Source of the DNA: Oligoflexia bacterium
Lineage (GTDB): Bacteria; Bdellovibrionota_G; JANQFH01
Reading direction: 5' to 3'
Assembly: GCA_028277945.1 (NCBI GenBank)
Contig: JANQFH010000056.1
Span: 62,001-126,000 of the forward strand
DNA length: 64,000 nt
Below the pieces are notes generated by a model. The model saw only the letters and a list, made by a program, of their open reading frames with translations, was not told the origin of the DNA and made no database searches. Shown piece by piece: positions 14,501-23,977 of this stretch (position 1 is its first letter; each line of letters opens with the position of its first letter). The position numbers and the translations under genes are program-made.

Positions 14501-14785
14501 TTATCTATCAGACAGAACTGCCTTAACACCAGCCCTGGAATCCAAACCTAAATCTTCTAGTTGCAGACTGCTAATCGATTTTTTGGCTCGCTTTCCCACC
14601 AGCCCGGAAGCAAAGAGTCGATTGATAGAGTCTTCGGCAAAAGGAATGATCTGTGCCACGGGTTCAGCCTTATTGGTAATCGTTACCACGTCCTTCGACG
14701 CCTGCACCCTCTTGATGACACTGGAGGTTCTGTTACTCAACTCCCGAATGCCGATACTATAACGCTTCTTCTTGTGGGTACTCAT
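14501..14785 (-). CDS. Phd/YefM-type antitoxin
   Basis: 94 residues. The N-terminus (IGIRELSNRTSSVIKRVQASKDVVTITNKAEPVAQIIP) follows the Phd/YefM DNA-binding fold: ELSN-type start, helix, then VTITNxxxPVA. The C-terminal half is the toxin-binding tail. The ATG lies where transcription should begin from the promoter at 14792-14821, so the message is probably leaderless. The operator palindrome in that promoter is expected to be bound by this protein, the normal autoregulation of such pairs. Confidence 0.87.
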   Translation of the reverse strand: MSTHKKKRYSIGIRELSNRTSSVIKRVQASKDVVTITNKAEPVAQIIPFAEDSINRLFASGLVGKRAKKSISSLQLEDLGLDSRAGVKAVLSDR

Positions 14786-14791
14786 ATATAC

Positions 14792-14821
14792 ATAATAGCA
14801 CTACAGGTAGCTACCTGTCAA
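14792..14821 (-). promoter_or_regulatory. Promoter of the Phd/PIN pair
   Basis: Minus strand TTGACA (14816-14821, perfect), 18-base spacer, TATTAT (14792-14797). The first base of the ATG (14785) falls 7 bases after the -10, the usual start point, so the mRNA is probably leaderless. Confidence 0.7.
14803..14818. promoter_or_regulatory. Perfect 16-bp palindromic operator
   Basis: ACAGGTAGCTACCTGT lies in the spacer and overlaps the -35 of the Phd/PIN promoter. It is the likely binding site of the antitoxin or toxin-antitoxin complex. Confidence 0.7.
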
Positions 14822-14833
14822 TTAAAAAAACTT

Positions 14834-16456
14834 CTATGATCTCGGTGTCATACGCGATCTAGACAGCGACCACTTCAATGCCATGGGTGTGAGCAACGTG
14901 GTCACAATGACCATGATGACTACGGCGGCAAAGGTGGCGCCCGTGACAACGCCAAGACTCTTACCGATGCTAGCAAAGATCAAACCCACCTCCCCACGCG
15001 GTACCATACCAATACCGATGGATAGGCGATCCCTCCCCTTGCCTGCTGGCAGACCACACGCCAGCTTGCCGAGAATTGCTGCCACCGTAAACGCGAAGGC
15101 CAACCAGAGGGTATTCAAATCGGCAAATGTTGATAGGTCGACCTGCATACCCATCAGCACAAAGAATATTGGCGCAAAGATCGTCTCCAACGGCCGCATC
15201 AGCTCATCAACGCGTGGCCCTTCGGTATAGTGTTTGGCAAAGTGCGCCTCGGTTAGAATCAGCCCACCGGCAAAGGCACCAACGATTGTGGCTAGCCCGA
15301 CTGAATTGGCAAGCCACGCCAACAGACAGGCCATGGCGAGTGGAAAGAGCAGCTTACTGTTATGTCGATCTAGACCGACAACAATCGGCATAGTCCACTG
15401 GACGAGACGTTCGCCAAAAAAGATCACGACGCTGAGAAAGATAGCGCATGAGAGAAACACCCAAAACACATCCAGTAGATGAAACTGTCCTGTAGTGACA
15501 ATGCCAGCAACCACTGCCAGAATAATCAAACCCAAGATGTCGTCTATGACCGCCGCACCAAGAATGACTTTGGCTTCCTGGCTCTGCAGGCGCTTAAGGT
15601 CTCTTAACACCCGCGCGGTGATGCCGACACTGGTCGCACATAGGGTTGCGCCGAGAAAGAGATGGACCGACATGGGTCTATGGCTCAGCAAATAGGCACT
15701 AGCAAAAAAGCCAAAGAAGAACGGCACAACGACACCGAGAATAGCCACCATTAAGGCACGAAACCCAACCTGCAGCATTTCACTGACGGTTGTCTCTAGG
15801 CCAACCATGAACAGCATGAGAATGATACCAAGGTTCGAAAACAACCACAGAGCAAAACCCATGGTAACGACAATAGCTGCACCCTCTTGGGTTAGAATCG
15901 CGGTGATACGGGCTCCCAGTTTGCCGGGCGATAATTCCTCGGCAGTAAACAATTGCGCAGCGGCGTCGGCAACGGCAATGCCTTCGGTCCAAACACGGGA
16001 GAAGATAGCCCCAGCACTATCGAGATGCATGATCAAGGCAAAGACCGGCTCCCCCAACCAGTAGCCGACGTTGCCTACAAGGACACCAATGATGAGCTCA
16101 CCAAGTACCGGCGGTTGGTACAGCTGCGCTGCCAACCAACGACCCACCACGGCAGCCATAATAATGAGAAAGAGGACTAACAGTACCGAGGCAAAGGGAT
16201 CGATGTGGCTGCCATTGTGGCCATCACCACCTGCGGCATAGACGACTCCTCCGGCAGCCAGAAGAATGGTTAGCAGCAGTGGCAAGCGCCATGGCGAAGC
16301 ACAAGAGTTGCGCACGAGGTTAGTGTAGTGCCCTACGAACAGCTTGGCAAAGTCTTTTTGAACCCCGCGACGAAATACTACGCAAGTTGCTAAGCAAGTG
16401 GGCACCGACAACATTTTCGACTGGAAGACGTCACGAGTGATCGCCGTCTCAATCAA
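14834..16456 (-). CDS. CPA2-type cation:proton antiporter
   Basis: Up to 540 residues, with 12 or so hydrophobic segments from about residue 55 on. Conserved pieces of the CPA2/KefB-like family are visible: PPVLGELIIGVLVGN, LGIILMLFMVGLETT, the ion-binding region AAVIDDILGLIIL with paired Asp, and MVPRGEVGLIFASIG. There is no C-terminal TrkA-N domain, so it looks like a simple Na+/H+ or K+/H+ exchanger. The start is uncertain: TTG 16456 opens the frame, ATG 16414 and GTG 16315 are alternatives, and none has a clear Shine-Dalgarno. A possible cleaved N-terminus (LLLTILLAAGGVVYAAGG) lies near residues 60-77. It is the last gene of the run from 19491. Confidence 0.85.
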   Translation of the reverse strand: MIETAITRDVFQSKMLSVPTCLATCVVFRRGVQKDFAKLFVGHYTNLVRNSCASPWRLPLLLTILLAAGGVVYAAGGDGHNGSHIDPFASVLLVLFLIIMAAVVGRWLAAQLYQPPVLGELIIGVLVGNVGYWLGEPVFALIMHLDSAGAIFSRVWTEGIAVADAAAQLFTAEELSPGKLGARITAILTQEGAAIVVTMGFALWLFSNLGIILMLFMVGLETTVSEMLQVGFRALMVAILGVVVPFFFGFFASAYLLSHRPMSVHLFLGATLCATSVGITARVLRDLKRLQSQEAKVILGAAVIDDILGLIILAVVAGIVTTGQFHLLDVFWVFLSCAIFLSVVIFFGERLVQWTMPIVVGLDRHNSKLLFPLAMACLLAWLANSVGLATIVGAFAGGLILTEAHFAKHYTEGPRVDELMRPLETIFAPIFFVLMGMQVDLSTFADLNTLWLAFAFTVAAILGKLACGLPAGKGRDRLSIGIGMVPRGEVGLIFASIGKSLGVVTGATFAAVVIMVIVTTLLTPMALKWSLSRSRMTPRS

Positions 16457-16498
16457 AGAGTCGGCAATATAGGAACGCCAGAACTCCTCTTGAGTAAT

Positions 16499-17374
16499 TT
16501 ATTCAATGAGATAGTGGCGGCTGCCAGGTAGATCCTTGGGATCGCGCACTGCCTGCTGGCCATTGGCAAACAGCCAGTCCTGTTTCTGTTTGCGGAATGG
16601 CTGCAACAAAAGCGCCCAAAAGCGATTGTTACTCACACTACTATAAGCGGGAACGCCAATACGTATCTGATTTTGCGGAATGTTGAGACGAATGGTCGCA
16701 TGCAGTCGGTCCCACCAAGAGAAGACCGTAGAAAAATTAGAGTTGGCTTCCGACCTGACTACAGAGTGGTGGATGCCATGCATACGTGGTGTGACCACCA
16801 GCCAACTTAGAAAACGCTCAAAACCAATGGGCAGCCTTACATTGCTATGATGAAACATCGTTGCACACTGCAGTGCCACTTCATAGGCGACATAAACCGA
16901 GAGCGGCACGCCTATAAACACTACTTGCAAGACACGAAACCCGGTCGACAGCAACGTCTCGACGCAGTGGAAACGGAATCCTGTGGTCACATCCAGGTCG
17001 GGATCGGAATGATGAACATTATGGAAACGCCACAAAAACGGAATGTGATGGTTAGCTTGGTGCCAGTAGTAAAAAGTTAGATCCATCAACACAAAGGCAA
17101 GCAGGATCTGTAAAGAGTTTGGCAATGACCACAAATGAATAAGGCCAAAGTTGGCTGTGGTATTCCAACCAATCATCATCGTAGCTAGAGGTCGGACGAC
17201 ATAGACCGCTATTAAAAAAACCAGTGCCGAGATGCTCAGATTGAGTATAACGCGATGGAAGAGATGGGCCTTGCGTGCACGCAGCGGGAAAAGCCGTTCG
17301 GCCGAAAACAGCAGCAGGTATAGGAGCGCCGCTAAGATCAACACAGAGTAGGCAAAGGGGGCACCTAGCTGCAT
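16499..17374 (-). CDS. Sterol desaturase / fatty acid hydroxylase family protein
   Basis: 291 residues with 3-4 membrane helices. The His clusters of this di-iron membrane family are present: HQANHH, FHNVHH, HHSN and HGIHH. Members hydroxylate or desaturate lipids at the membrane; the substrate here is unknown. It is followed 43 bases later by the antiporter gene in the same frame register and preceded directly by the cystathionine-lyase gene (1-base gap). Confidence 0.85.
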   Translation of the reverse strand: MQLGAPFAYSVLILAALLYLLLFSAERLFPLRARKAHLFHRVILNLSISALVFLIAVYVVRPLATMMIGWNTTANFGLIHLWSLPNSLQILLAFVLMDLTFYYWHQANHHIPFLWRFHNVHHSDPDLDVTTGFRFHCVETLLSTGFRVLQVVFIGVPLSVYVAYEVALQCATMFHHSNVRLPIGFERFLSWLVVTPRMHGIHHSVVRSEANSNFSTVFSWWDRLHATIRLNIPQNQIRIGVPAYSSVSNNRFWALLLQPFRKQKQDWLFANGQQAVRDPKDLPGSRHYLIE

Positions 17375-17375
17375 C

Positions 17376-18533
17376 TCAATTCAGAGCCTGGTCAAGATCA
17401 GTAATCAAATCATCGACATCTTCTATGCCTACGGACAGGCGCACCAGGTTATCACCAATGCCAAGCACCTTGCGCCTCTCTGGTGGAATAGAGGCGTGCG
17501 TCATGATCGCTGGATGCTCGATAAGCGATTCAACTCCGCCAAGAGACTCTGCCAGAGCAAAGAGTTGGACACGTTCAAGAAAACGCTTGGTAGCCGCAAG
17601 ATCGCCCTTGATAAGCATAGTCAATATACCACCTGCATCCCGCATCTGTTTTGTAGCCAGTGCATATTGGGGATGCGATGGCAGCCCTGGATAAATCAAC
17701 CTCTCGACCTTTGCATGCTGAGCAAGAAATTCGGCAATTTTACCGGCATTGGCACAATGCCGCTCCAGACGTACGTGCAGAGTCTTGGTAGAACGTAGCA
17801 GCAAAAAGCAGTCCCATGGTGCTGGAACAGCCCCGGTAGTGTTTTGTATAAAATGCAGCTTTTCAGCAAGCCCAGCGTCATTGACAATCAAGACGCCACC
17901 AAGAAGATCCGAGTGGCCGCCGAGGTACTTGGTTGACGAGTGACAGACAACATCCACACCATAGTCCAAGGGGTTTTGCAAGAACGGAGTTGCAAAGGTG
18001 TTGTCCACCGCAAGCAGTGCTTGGTGTTTTTTTGCCAAATCTCTGGCCAACTCTAAGTCGACTATCTTAAGTAGGGGATTGGTTGGCGTCTCGAGCCAAA
18101 CAAGCTTGGTACGCGGCTGAAAAGCAGCGGCAAAAGCGTTGGCATCGGTCATATCCACCATAGTCAGGACGATGCCCAGCTTGGCAAAAACACTATCAAA
18201 GATGCGGAAGGTGCCGCCGTAAACGTCATCGCTCATCACAACGTGATCACCACTAGCAAGCGTGTGTAGCAACGCTGTCGTAGCGGCACAGCCAGAGGCA
18301 AAGCAGATACCATGTTTGCCACCTTCAAGTGCTGCAAGGTTTGCTTCCAAAGCCGTACGGGTCGGATTGGCCGTACGTCCGTAGTCATAGTGCTGCTTAA
18401 AAACTCCCGGACTCTCCTGCGCGTAGGTCGAAGTCTGGTAGACAGGTGGCATAATCGAACCAGTGGTAGGGTCTGGTTCCTGTCCGGCGTGGATAGCACG
18501 CGAGGCAAATTTAAGATTTCTAGAGGAAGCCAT
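17376..18533 (-). CDS. Cystathionine gamma-lyase/synthase family PLP enzyme
   Basis: 385 residues. Typical Cys/Met-metabolism PLP fold: YDYGRTANPTR near the start, SGCAATTALLH, the PLP Lys in CHSSTKYLGGHSD, and the C-terminal RLSVGIEDVDDLI. Its start overlaps the stop of the upstream CBS-like gene by 14 bases. Together the two fit reverse transsulfuration: cystathionine made from homocysteine and serine, then split to cysteine. A gamma-synthase (MetB) or beta-lyase role cannot be excluded from sequence alone. Confidence 0.88.
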   Translation of the reverse strand: MASSRNLKFASRAIHAGQEPDPTTGSIMPPVYQTSTYAQESPGVFKQHYDYGRTANPTRTALEANLAALEGGKHGICFASGCAATTALLHTLASGDHVVMSDDVYGGTFRIFDSVFAKLGIVLTMVDMTDANAFAAAFQPRTKLVWLETPTNPLLKIVDLELARDLAKKHQALLAVDNTFATPFLQNPLDYGVDVVCHSSTKYLGGHSDLLGGVLIVNDAGLAEKLHFIQNTTGAVPAPWDCFLLLRSTKTLHVRLERHCANAGKIAEFLAQHAKVERLIYPGLPSHPQYALATKQMRDAGGILTMLIKGDLAATKRFLERVQLFALAESLGGVESLIEHPAIMTHASIPPERRKVLGIGDNLVRLSVGIEDVDDLITDLDQALN

Positions 18534-19491
18534 GTGCTTGCATCCAACTGTCAGAGAGGAATTTGCTGATGTAGCGAGAACCGGAATCGGTCAACACGGT
18601 TACCACGGTCTTATCAGGTCCGAGCTCACTGGCTACCTGTAAGGCACCGTGAACAATCGCGCCAGAGGAGCCGCCACAGAACAGGCCCTCCTCCCTCAGC
18701 AAGCGTCTGGCCATGGCAAAGGCCTGCGCATCATCAGTTTGAATCATCGCATCAACGACAGAGAAATCCAACGCCTCGCAGAGAATGTCTTCACCAATAC
18801 CCTCGACTTTATATACTTGTGGCTGTATCAGCTCTTTTTTATAGAAGTAATCATAGTGCACGCTGCCAATAGGATCCACCCCGACTACCTTGATCTCTTT
18901 GGTGCGTTCCTTGATAAAGCGGCCAACCCCCGACAGCGTACCACCCGTGCCAGTACCAGCAACAAAAGCGTGGAATTGTCCGCCAGTCTGTTCCCAGATC
19001 TCTGCAGCTGTACTCTTGTAGTGCGCATCGATGTTGGATGGATTGTGATATTGGTTCACGTAAAAAGCGTTCGGTGTTTGCATGGCAATACGCTTTGCCT
19101 GTGCCACGTAATGCTCGGGCGAGTCTCCAGGAACATCAGTAGGCGTTATAACGACTTCAGCACCGAACGCCTTAAGCATGTCCGTCTTTTCCTGGCTCAT
19201 TTTGTCCGGCATGGTAAACACACAGCGATAACCTTTTACAGCCGCCACCATGGCGAGTGACAGCCCGGTATTGCCCGAGGTGTTCTCGACAATGACACCA
19301 CCCGGTTTAAGAGCCCCACTCCTTTCGGCCTCCTCAATAATATGGAGCGCCATACGGTCTTTCACCGAGCCGGTTGGGTTCATGAACTCACACTTTGCTA
19401 AGACGGTTGCAGCCTTTGGATCGACTACCTTGTGCAACCTGAGAAGCGGCGTATTACCGATGGCTTCGAGAATGTTTGTTTTGATACTCAC
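18520..19491 (-). CDS. Cysteine synthase / cystathionine beta-synthase family PLP enzyme
   Basis: 323 residues, GTG start. Residues 8-16 read IGNTPLLRL. The PLP Lys lies in PTGSVKDRMA, and NTSGNTG and GTGTGGTLSG are the phosphate-binding loops. No CBS or haem domain is present. Because it is cotranscribed with a cystathionine gamma-lyase-like gene, a cystathionine beta-synthase role (as in MccA/MccB-type pairs) is favoured over plain O-acetylserine sulfhydrylase; this is inference from context. Confidence 0.88.
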   Translation of the reverse strand: MSIKTNILEAIGNTPLLRLHKVVDPKAATVLAKCEFMNPTGSVKDRMALHIIEEAERSGALKPGGVIVENTSGNTGLSLAMVAAVKGYRCVFTMPDKMSQEKTDMLKAFGAEVVITPTDVPGDSPEHYVAQAKRIAMQTPNAFYVNQYHNPSNIDAHYKSTAAEIWEQTGGQFHAFVAGTGTGGTLSGVGRFIKERTKEIKVVGVDPIGSVHYDYFYKKELIQPQVYKVEGIGEDILCEALDFSVVDAMIQTDDAQAFAMARRLLREEGLFCGGSSGAIVHGALQVASELGPDKTVVTVLTDSGSRYISKFLSDSWMQAHGFL

Positions 19492-19587
19492 AGGTTACCA
19501 ACTGACGCATTCAGTCAATAAGTGGCTTAAATGTATTCGACTCATGACCAAGTTGCAAGAGATTCATAGTTTTGTTTAGCTACAACT

Positions 19588-20241
19588 ATGAAAATCGAAT
19601 TGATCAGCTTTGCCCTTTGTCCCTATGTGCAACGCTCGGTAATTACCTTGCTATACAAAGGAGTGGAATTCAAGACCACCTACATTGATCTTAACGACAA
19701 GCCTGAGTGGTTCTTGAAAATTTCGCCGCTGGGCAAGGTGCCTGTGATGCGCGTAAATGGCAACACGGTTATCTTTGAGTCTGCAGTAATCAACGAGTTC
19801 CTTGATGAAACCCATCCACCATCGCTCCACCCGAAAGATCCCGTACGACGCGCACATAACCGTGCTTGGATCGAATTTGGCTCAACCCTTTTAGTTGACC
19901 TCTTCCATATGTTACGCACAACGAATAGATCTGACTTTTCAGAAAGCGAAGTCAAGCTCTTCGACAAACTCAGACGGCTTGAACAGTCGACAACCGGGCC
20001 GTACTTTAACGGCGATGATTTCTCTCTGGTTGACTCGGCCTACGCCCCGCTGTTTATGCGTTTGGATCTTGTCACCCTTCCCCACATAAGGCAGCAGCTG
20101 GCAAACTTAACAAGGTTACAGCAGTGGTCAGACTCCCTGTTACAGCTGCCGGCAGTGCAACAGTCTGTTCCTGACGATTTTGCCGAAAGAACCCGCAACT
20201 ACTTACGCGACCACAACAGCTTCCTTGCGAGAAATCTATAG
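19588..20241 (+). CDS. Glutathione S-transferase family protein
   Basis: 217 residues. The thioredoxin-like N-terminal half (residues 1-80) has FALCPYVQRSVITLLYKG, with the active-site region at CPYVQ, then GKVPVM with the cis-Pro and FESAVINEFLDE. The C-terminal half is helical. Resembles the stringent-starvation/GST-omega type. The ATG lacks a Shine-Dalgarno; weak promoter hexamers just upstream would again give a very short leader. Convergent with the 20236 gene (6-base overlap). Confidence 0.85.
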   Translation: MKIELISFALCPYVQRSVITLLYKGVEFKTTYIDLNDKPEWFLKISPLGKVPVMRVNGNTVIFESAVINEFLDETHPPSLHPKDPVRRAHNRAWIEFGSTLLVDLFHMLRTTNRSDFSESEVKLFDKLRRLEQSTTGPYFNGDDFSLVDSAYAPLFMRLDLVTLPHIRQQLANLTRLQQWSDSLLQLPAVQQSVPDDFAERTRNYLRDHNSFLARNL

Positions 20242-22143
20242 GCCGAGTTTATCCAAGAGTTTTTTGACATCTTTATTGTCTTTTCCAGGTAATTTAAGCT
20301 TATCTGGCAAAACCTTTTGCTTCAACAGCTCTGTCTGCTGATTCTTCAGCTCCTGAATGCGCTTGTTGGCAAGCGCCTCCAGGTTTTGCACCACATTCAA
20401 ATGCTTGTTGAGCTCGGCAAATAGCTGTTGTCTCTTTTCCTCGATAAGACTCTGGGCGGCAGTGATCTTTTTACCCACCTCCGCCCGCAGATAGGCCTCA
20501 AGTTTCGCCTGCGCTGCTTTGATTTTTGCAAGCAGAACCTTTTCGACTCCCTGCTTGATGGCCTGATCGAAGGTTGATGAAATACGTAGCTTGGGTCGGC
20601 GCAGCTCTCCTTGCAGTGACACGCCAACCTGAAACTTACGGATGGTCTGGATAACATCATAGATGATCTCCACCAGTGGGTGGGAGGCACGTTTAACGTT
20701 ATCATAGCTCAGCTTGTGGAAATCACCGTCGACACGGGCATCGATTTGATCTGTTGCGATACTTACTTTGCCCTGCAGATCAACGCGGCCCTGTTTCAAG
20801 GCAAGCGGCGCAAAGCTCTGCGGACCAAGCGTCGTCTTGCCTAATCGTAATCCGCTCAGCGTCGCTTGAAACTCATCAAGGTTCTGCTGTGTCGTACGGT
20901 CAACCAAGCCGTTCAGCTCAGCACGAGAAAACGGCCCTTCCTGCAACTCGGCTGATAGAGTAAACGTGGTCGGCTTTCCCAGCAGTTGTGGCTGTGTGGT
21001 GATCGCAGCCGCTTTAGCCGCAAATCGCCCCTGTTCAATGCGCGCCGAGAGATCGACCTTCTGCAGGAGAAATTTTGGTGTACGATCTGTAACCGGAAAG
21101 TGGACGAAACGACCGCCATGTCGTTCGGGTTTTTCATCTTCATCTCCTGCTGCCTTCCACTTGTCATACCACAGCTTCATTCGCGAATAGTGTTGTAGAA
21201 ATTGACCGTAGTGTTGAATCACATAACCACCAAAGATTGACTGGGATACCCGCCCGAGCTCTAAGTCGCCAAAACTTATTTTCTTTTTTAGGGTATCAAT
21301 ATCGCTTTCAAAATCTTTTTTTAAGTCAGTCACTTTTTGCACGTTTACCTGAACTGCTTCTTTGGTCTCTTTGACAAGGTTCTCAACGCTGTTTTTCTGC
21401 GCACCGATCTCCTGTTGGAAAGTCTGGATCGTTTGGATGGCCTCAATGGCTGCCTGCGGGGTCTTAATCTTCTTGGGATCTAGTGTTGCAATCTGCTGCT
21501 TGTAGGTATCTATCTTTTTACGTTGAGCCGCGACAAACTCCCGGGTTCGTTGCTGCCACTCTTTGCCGAACTCCTTAAATTCGTTCGGCAGAGCATTAGC
21601 CCGTTGATAGGTCTCGAGTGCCTGTAGATCCACCAGCTTGCGGGGGTCAAAACGATCACCGAGCTGTTCCAAAGCCAACGGCGGTAGCTGTGCAACTACC
21701 TGTTTTTTCAGCTCTTCAATCGCATCCCCGAGCATGCTGGCCGTTTCGCTATCTTGCTGCCACTGGCGCTGCCACCGCGCCGGAATCCTCCCGGGTCGCT
21801 GTCGTTCTGTAAAAGGCCGCACCTCTGCCACCTTCACCTCTTCGATGACTACCTTTTTCTTTAAGAGCGGCAGAAACTGAAAATCCAGACTCGTCTCACC
21901 CACTTCAAAACGATTGCGCATGAGATTCTCAGGATCGGTAACCTGAATGCCACGGATATTCACTCGGCTATTGCGAAACGAGATGTTGAGGTCGGCAATT
22001 TCAACCAGAGCGCCGTTTAGTCGTGAAGCAGATTTGGCGAGTTTTCTCTTAAGAAAAGAGTCGAGCCAATAGATCGAACCCAAGTAGACTAAGAGAAAAA
22101 AGATGATAAAAGGAACGATTCCTTTTAAGCGCAGCATTTTCAT
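20236..22143 (-). CDS. Large membrane-anchored protein (TIGR03545-like), partner of DUF2062-like protein
   Basis: 635 residues. One N-terminal membrane helix (about 8-28), then a periplasmic part with AsmA-like opening (FRNSRVNIRGIQVTDPENLMRN), long Lys/Gln/Glu-rich coiled-coil stretches (about 200-300 and 520-620) and a beta-rich middle. The start overlaps the upstream DUF2062-like gene by 4 bases. From memory this pair matches the TIGR03545/TIGR03546 families, which are found together; their function is not known. A role in envelope lipid or polymer handling is a guess. Confidence 0.7.
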   Translation of the reverse strand: MKMLRLKGIVPFIIFFLLVYLGSIYWLDSFLKRKLAKSASRLNGALVEIADLNISFRNSRVNIRGIQVTDPENLMRNRFEVGETSLDFQFLPLLKKKVVIEEVKVAEVRPFTERQRPGRIPARWQRQWQQDSETASMLGDAIEELKKQVVAQLPPLALEQLGDRFDPRKLVDLQALETYQRANALPNEFKEFGKEWQQRTREFVAAQRKKIDTYKQQIATLDPKKIKTPQAAIEAIQTIQTFQQEIGAQKNSVENLVKETKEAVQVNVQKVTDLKKDFESDIDTLKKKISFGDLELGRVSQSIFGGYVIQHYGQFLQHYSRMKLWYDKWKAAGDEDEKPERHGGRFVHFPVTDRTPKFLLQKVDLSARIEQGRFAAKAAAITTQPQLLGKPTTFTLSAELQEGPFSRAELNGLVDRTTQQNLDEFQATLSGLRLGKTTLGPQSFAPLALKQGRVDLQGKVSIATDQIDARVDGDFHKLSYDNVKRASHPLVEIIYDVIQTIRKFQVGVSLQGELRRPKLRISSTFDQAIKQGVEKVLLAKIKAAQAKLEAYLRAEVGKKITAAQSLIEEKRQQLFAELNKHLNVVQNLEALANKRIQELKNQQTELLKQKVLPDKLKLPGKDNKDVKKLLDKLGL

Positions 22144-22673
22144 GACATCGTTTCCTTGACCCGCTCATACTTTTTATAAAGGCTGTAGACCTTGGTTGTG
22201 CGTAAGTACTTAAAGACTCTGCTGTTACTAAGACGGATGAGCACGGATTGGCGATACCGATCGATCAGCAGCTTAAAGAGCAGCAACATGGGGAAAAATG
22301 CCGCCAAGCCCACTGTTAGACTGCCCATAGTCACGCTATTATTGAAGTTGGTCCATGGCACAACCGGCAGGTTATAGCCACGAATCCAAAAGGGCGTAAG
22401 GGATGGCACTCCGGTAAGGAGCCAGTAACCAAAGCGATCAAATAGAGGATCGAGAAGATAGGCAAAGAGTGCAAAGAGAGCCCACGATAGAAACATCGCC
22501 CCACCGTGGATGCGAAACAGGCAGAAAAAGAAAAACAGTGCCACGGTAATCAGAATGTTGCTGGGAACTAGACCAAACACCATACCAAGGGCAAAGCCAC
22601 TGGCAATAGACCACGCGCCCTTCTCTGAATTGAGCAACTGAATCAGTTTGATTATTTGTCCTAGCACAAACAT
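22140..22673 (-). CDS. DUF2062 / TIGR03546-like small membrane protein
   Basis: 177 residues with three to four hydrophobic segments. WSIASGFALGMVFGLVPSN matches the DUF2062 pattern. The C-terminus is basic and cytoplasmic by the positive-inside rule. Translationally coupled to the 635-residue partner downstream. No enzymatic motif is visible. Confidence 0.75.
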   Translation of the reverse strand: MFVLGQIIKLIQLLNSEKGAWSIASGFALGMVFGLVPSNILITVALFFFFCLFRIHGGAMFLSWALFALFAYLLDPLFDRFGYWLLTGVPSLTPFWIRGYNLPVVPWTNFNNSVTMGSLTVGLAAFFPMLLLFKLLIDRYRQSVLIRLSNSRVFKYLRTTKVYSLYKKYERVKETMS

Positions 22674-22716
22674 ATACTTTCCAACCCAGGACTCCCTATT
22701 AGGTACGGCCTTACTT

Positions 22717-23976
22717 TTAGGATTCCCTAGGAGTGATCAACCTCGCACCACGCTGAAAGGTAAAGTAAGCCCACGCCCATTGAAAAAATACGAGAAAACG
22801 GTTACGAAAGCCAATAAGAAAAAAGATATGCACGGCCATCCAAACGACCCAGGCTACAAAACCACTGAGACGCAGCCAACCCAAATCCGCTATAGCAGCA
22901 GAACGACCAATGGTGGCGAGATTGCCGCGATTGAGGTAACGAAAAGGCGTGGTCAACCGCTTGCCATGGATACGGGCATGCAGTTGCCGCGCCACATAAA
23001 CCCCTTGCTGCATAGCCACGGGCGCGACACCGGGAAGAGGCTGACCCGAAGCATCCGCCAGCCTGGCAACATCGCCAATGACAAATACCCGATCATCTCC
23101 GGCAATGGTCAAATCATCACGCACAGGTACACGCCCTTGGGCGTCTGTCTCTACCCCCAGCCACCTACCTACTGGCGAGGCCATAACTCCGGCGGCCCAT
23201 ATGACGGTCTTGGCGGCAATGGGCTGCTCGCCGATACGCACACCGCAATCATCTATATGCGTAACTAGAGAGTTTTTGAAGATTTCAACACCTAAATGGT
23301 TAAGAGAGGCCTCAGCTTTGTCACGGAGCTGTTGTGGAAAAGACGCGAGTATCTCCGCACCCCCTTCGAGCAGGACGACCCGCGCTAGCTGTGGATTGAT
23401 ATGACGAAAGTCTCTTGCCAATACCCGTCGTGCTAGCTCGGCGATGGAGCCGGCAAGCTCGACTCCCGTAGGTCCAGCACCAACGATGACAAAATTCAGC
23501 CACGCACACTGCTTTTCTGGATCACTCTCTTTTTCTGCTGCCTCAAAGGCAAGTAGGATGCGACGACGAATGTTGATGGCATCGGTAATGGATTTGAGGC
23601 CAGGCGCTTGTGCTTCCCATTGGTCTTGGCCAAAGTAACTATGACGGGCACCTGTGGCAAGTACCAGATAGTCGTAGCTGATGCTATCCTCTCCCTTGAG
23701 ATGAACCTGGCGCTGTTGCAAGTCGACACCAATGACCTCTGCAAGCAGCACTGTGGTGTTTTTCTTATCCTGTAGCAGACTGCGAATGGGAGAGGTTATG
23801 TCTGCAGGCGATAGACCGGCTGTAGCCACCTGGTAGAGTAGCGGCTGGAAAAGGTGGTGGTTACAGCGATCCACCACCGTAACAACCAGGCCTGATCGGT
23901 CCAGTCGCTTAGCGACCTGCAAACCAGCAAAACCCGCGCCAACGATCACAACATGTGGCAACGCATTCCGTTTCAT
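22717..23976 (-). CDS. ndh: Type II NADH:quinone oxidoreductase-like flavoprotein
   Basis: 419 residues from the ATG at 23976, one base after the stop of the thioesterase gene; the longer frame from 24054 adds only an unrelated overlap. FAD-binding HVVIVGAGFAGLQVAKRL near the start, the second dinucleotide motif NFVIVGAGPTGVELAGSIAEL for NADH, and VFVIGDVARL, followed by the C-terminal hydrophobic membrane-binding stretch. NDH-2 enzymes pass electrons from NADH to quinone without pumping protons. Confidence 0.9.
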   Translation of the reverse strand: MKRNALPHVVIVGAGFAGLQVAKRLDRSGLVVTVVDRCNHHLFQPLLYQVATAGLSPADITSPIRSLLQDKKNTTVLLAEVIGVDLQQRQVHLKGEDSISYDYLVLATGARHSYFGQDQWEAQAPGLKSITDAINIRRRILLAFEAAEKESDPEKQCAWLNFVIVGAGPTGVELAGSIAELARRVLARDFRHINPQLARVVLLEGGAEILASFPQQLRDKAEASLNHLGVEIFKNSLVTHIDDCGVRIGEQPIAAKTVIWAAGVMASPVGRWLGVETDAQGRVPVRDDLTIAGDDRVFVIGDVARLADASGQPLPGVAPVAMQQGVYVARQLHARIHGKRLTTPFRYLNRGNLATIGRSAAIADLGWLRLSGFVAWVVWMAVHIFFLIGFRNRFLVFFQWAWAYFTFQRGARLITPRES

Positions 23977-23977
23977 A

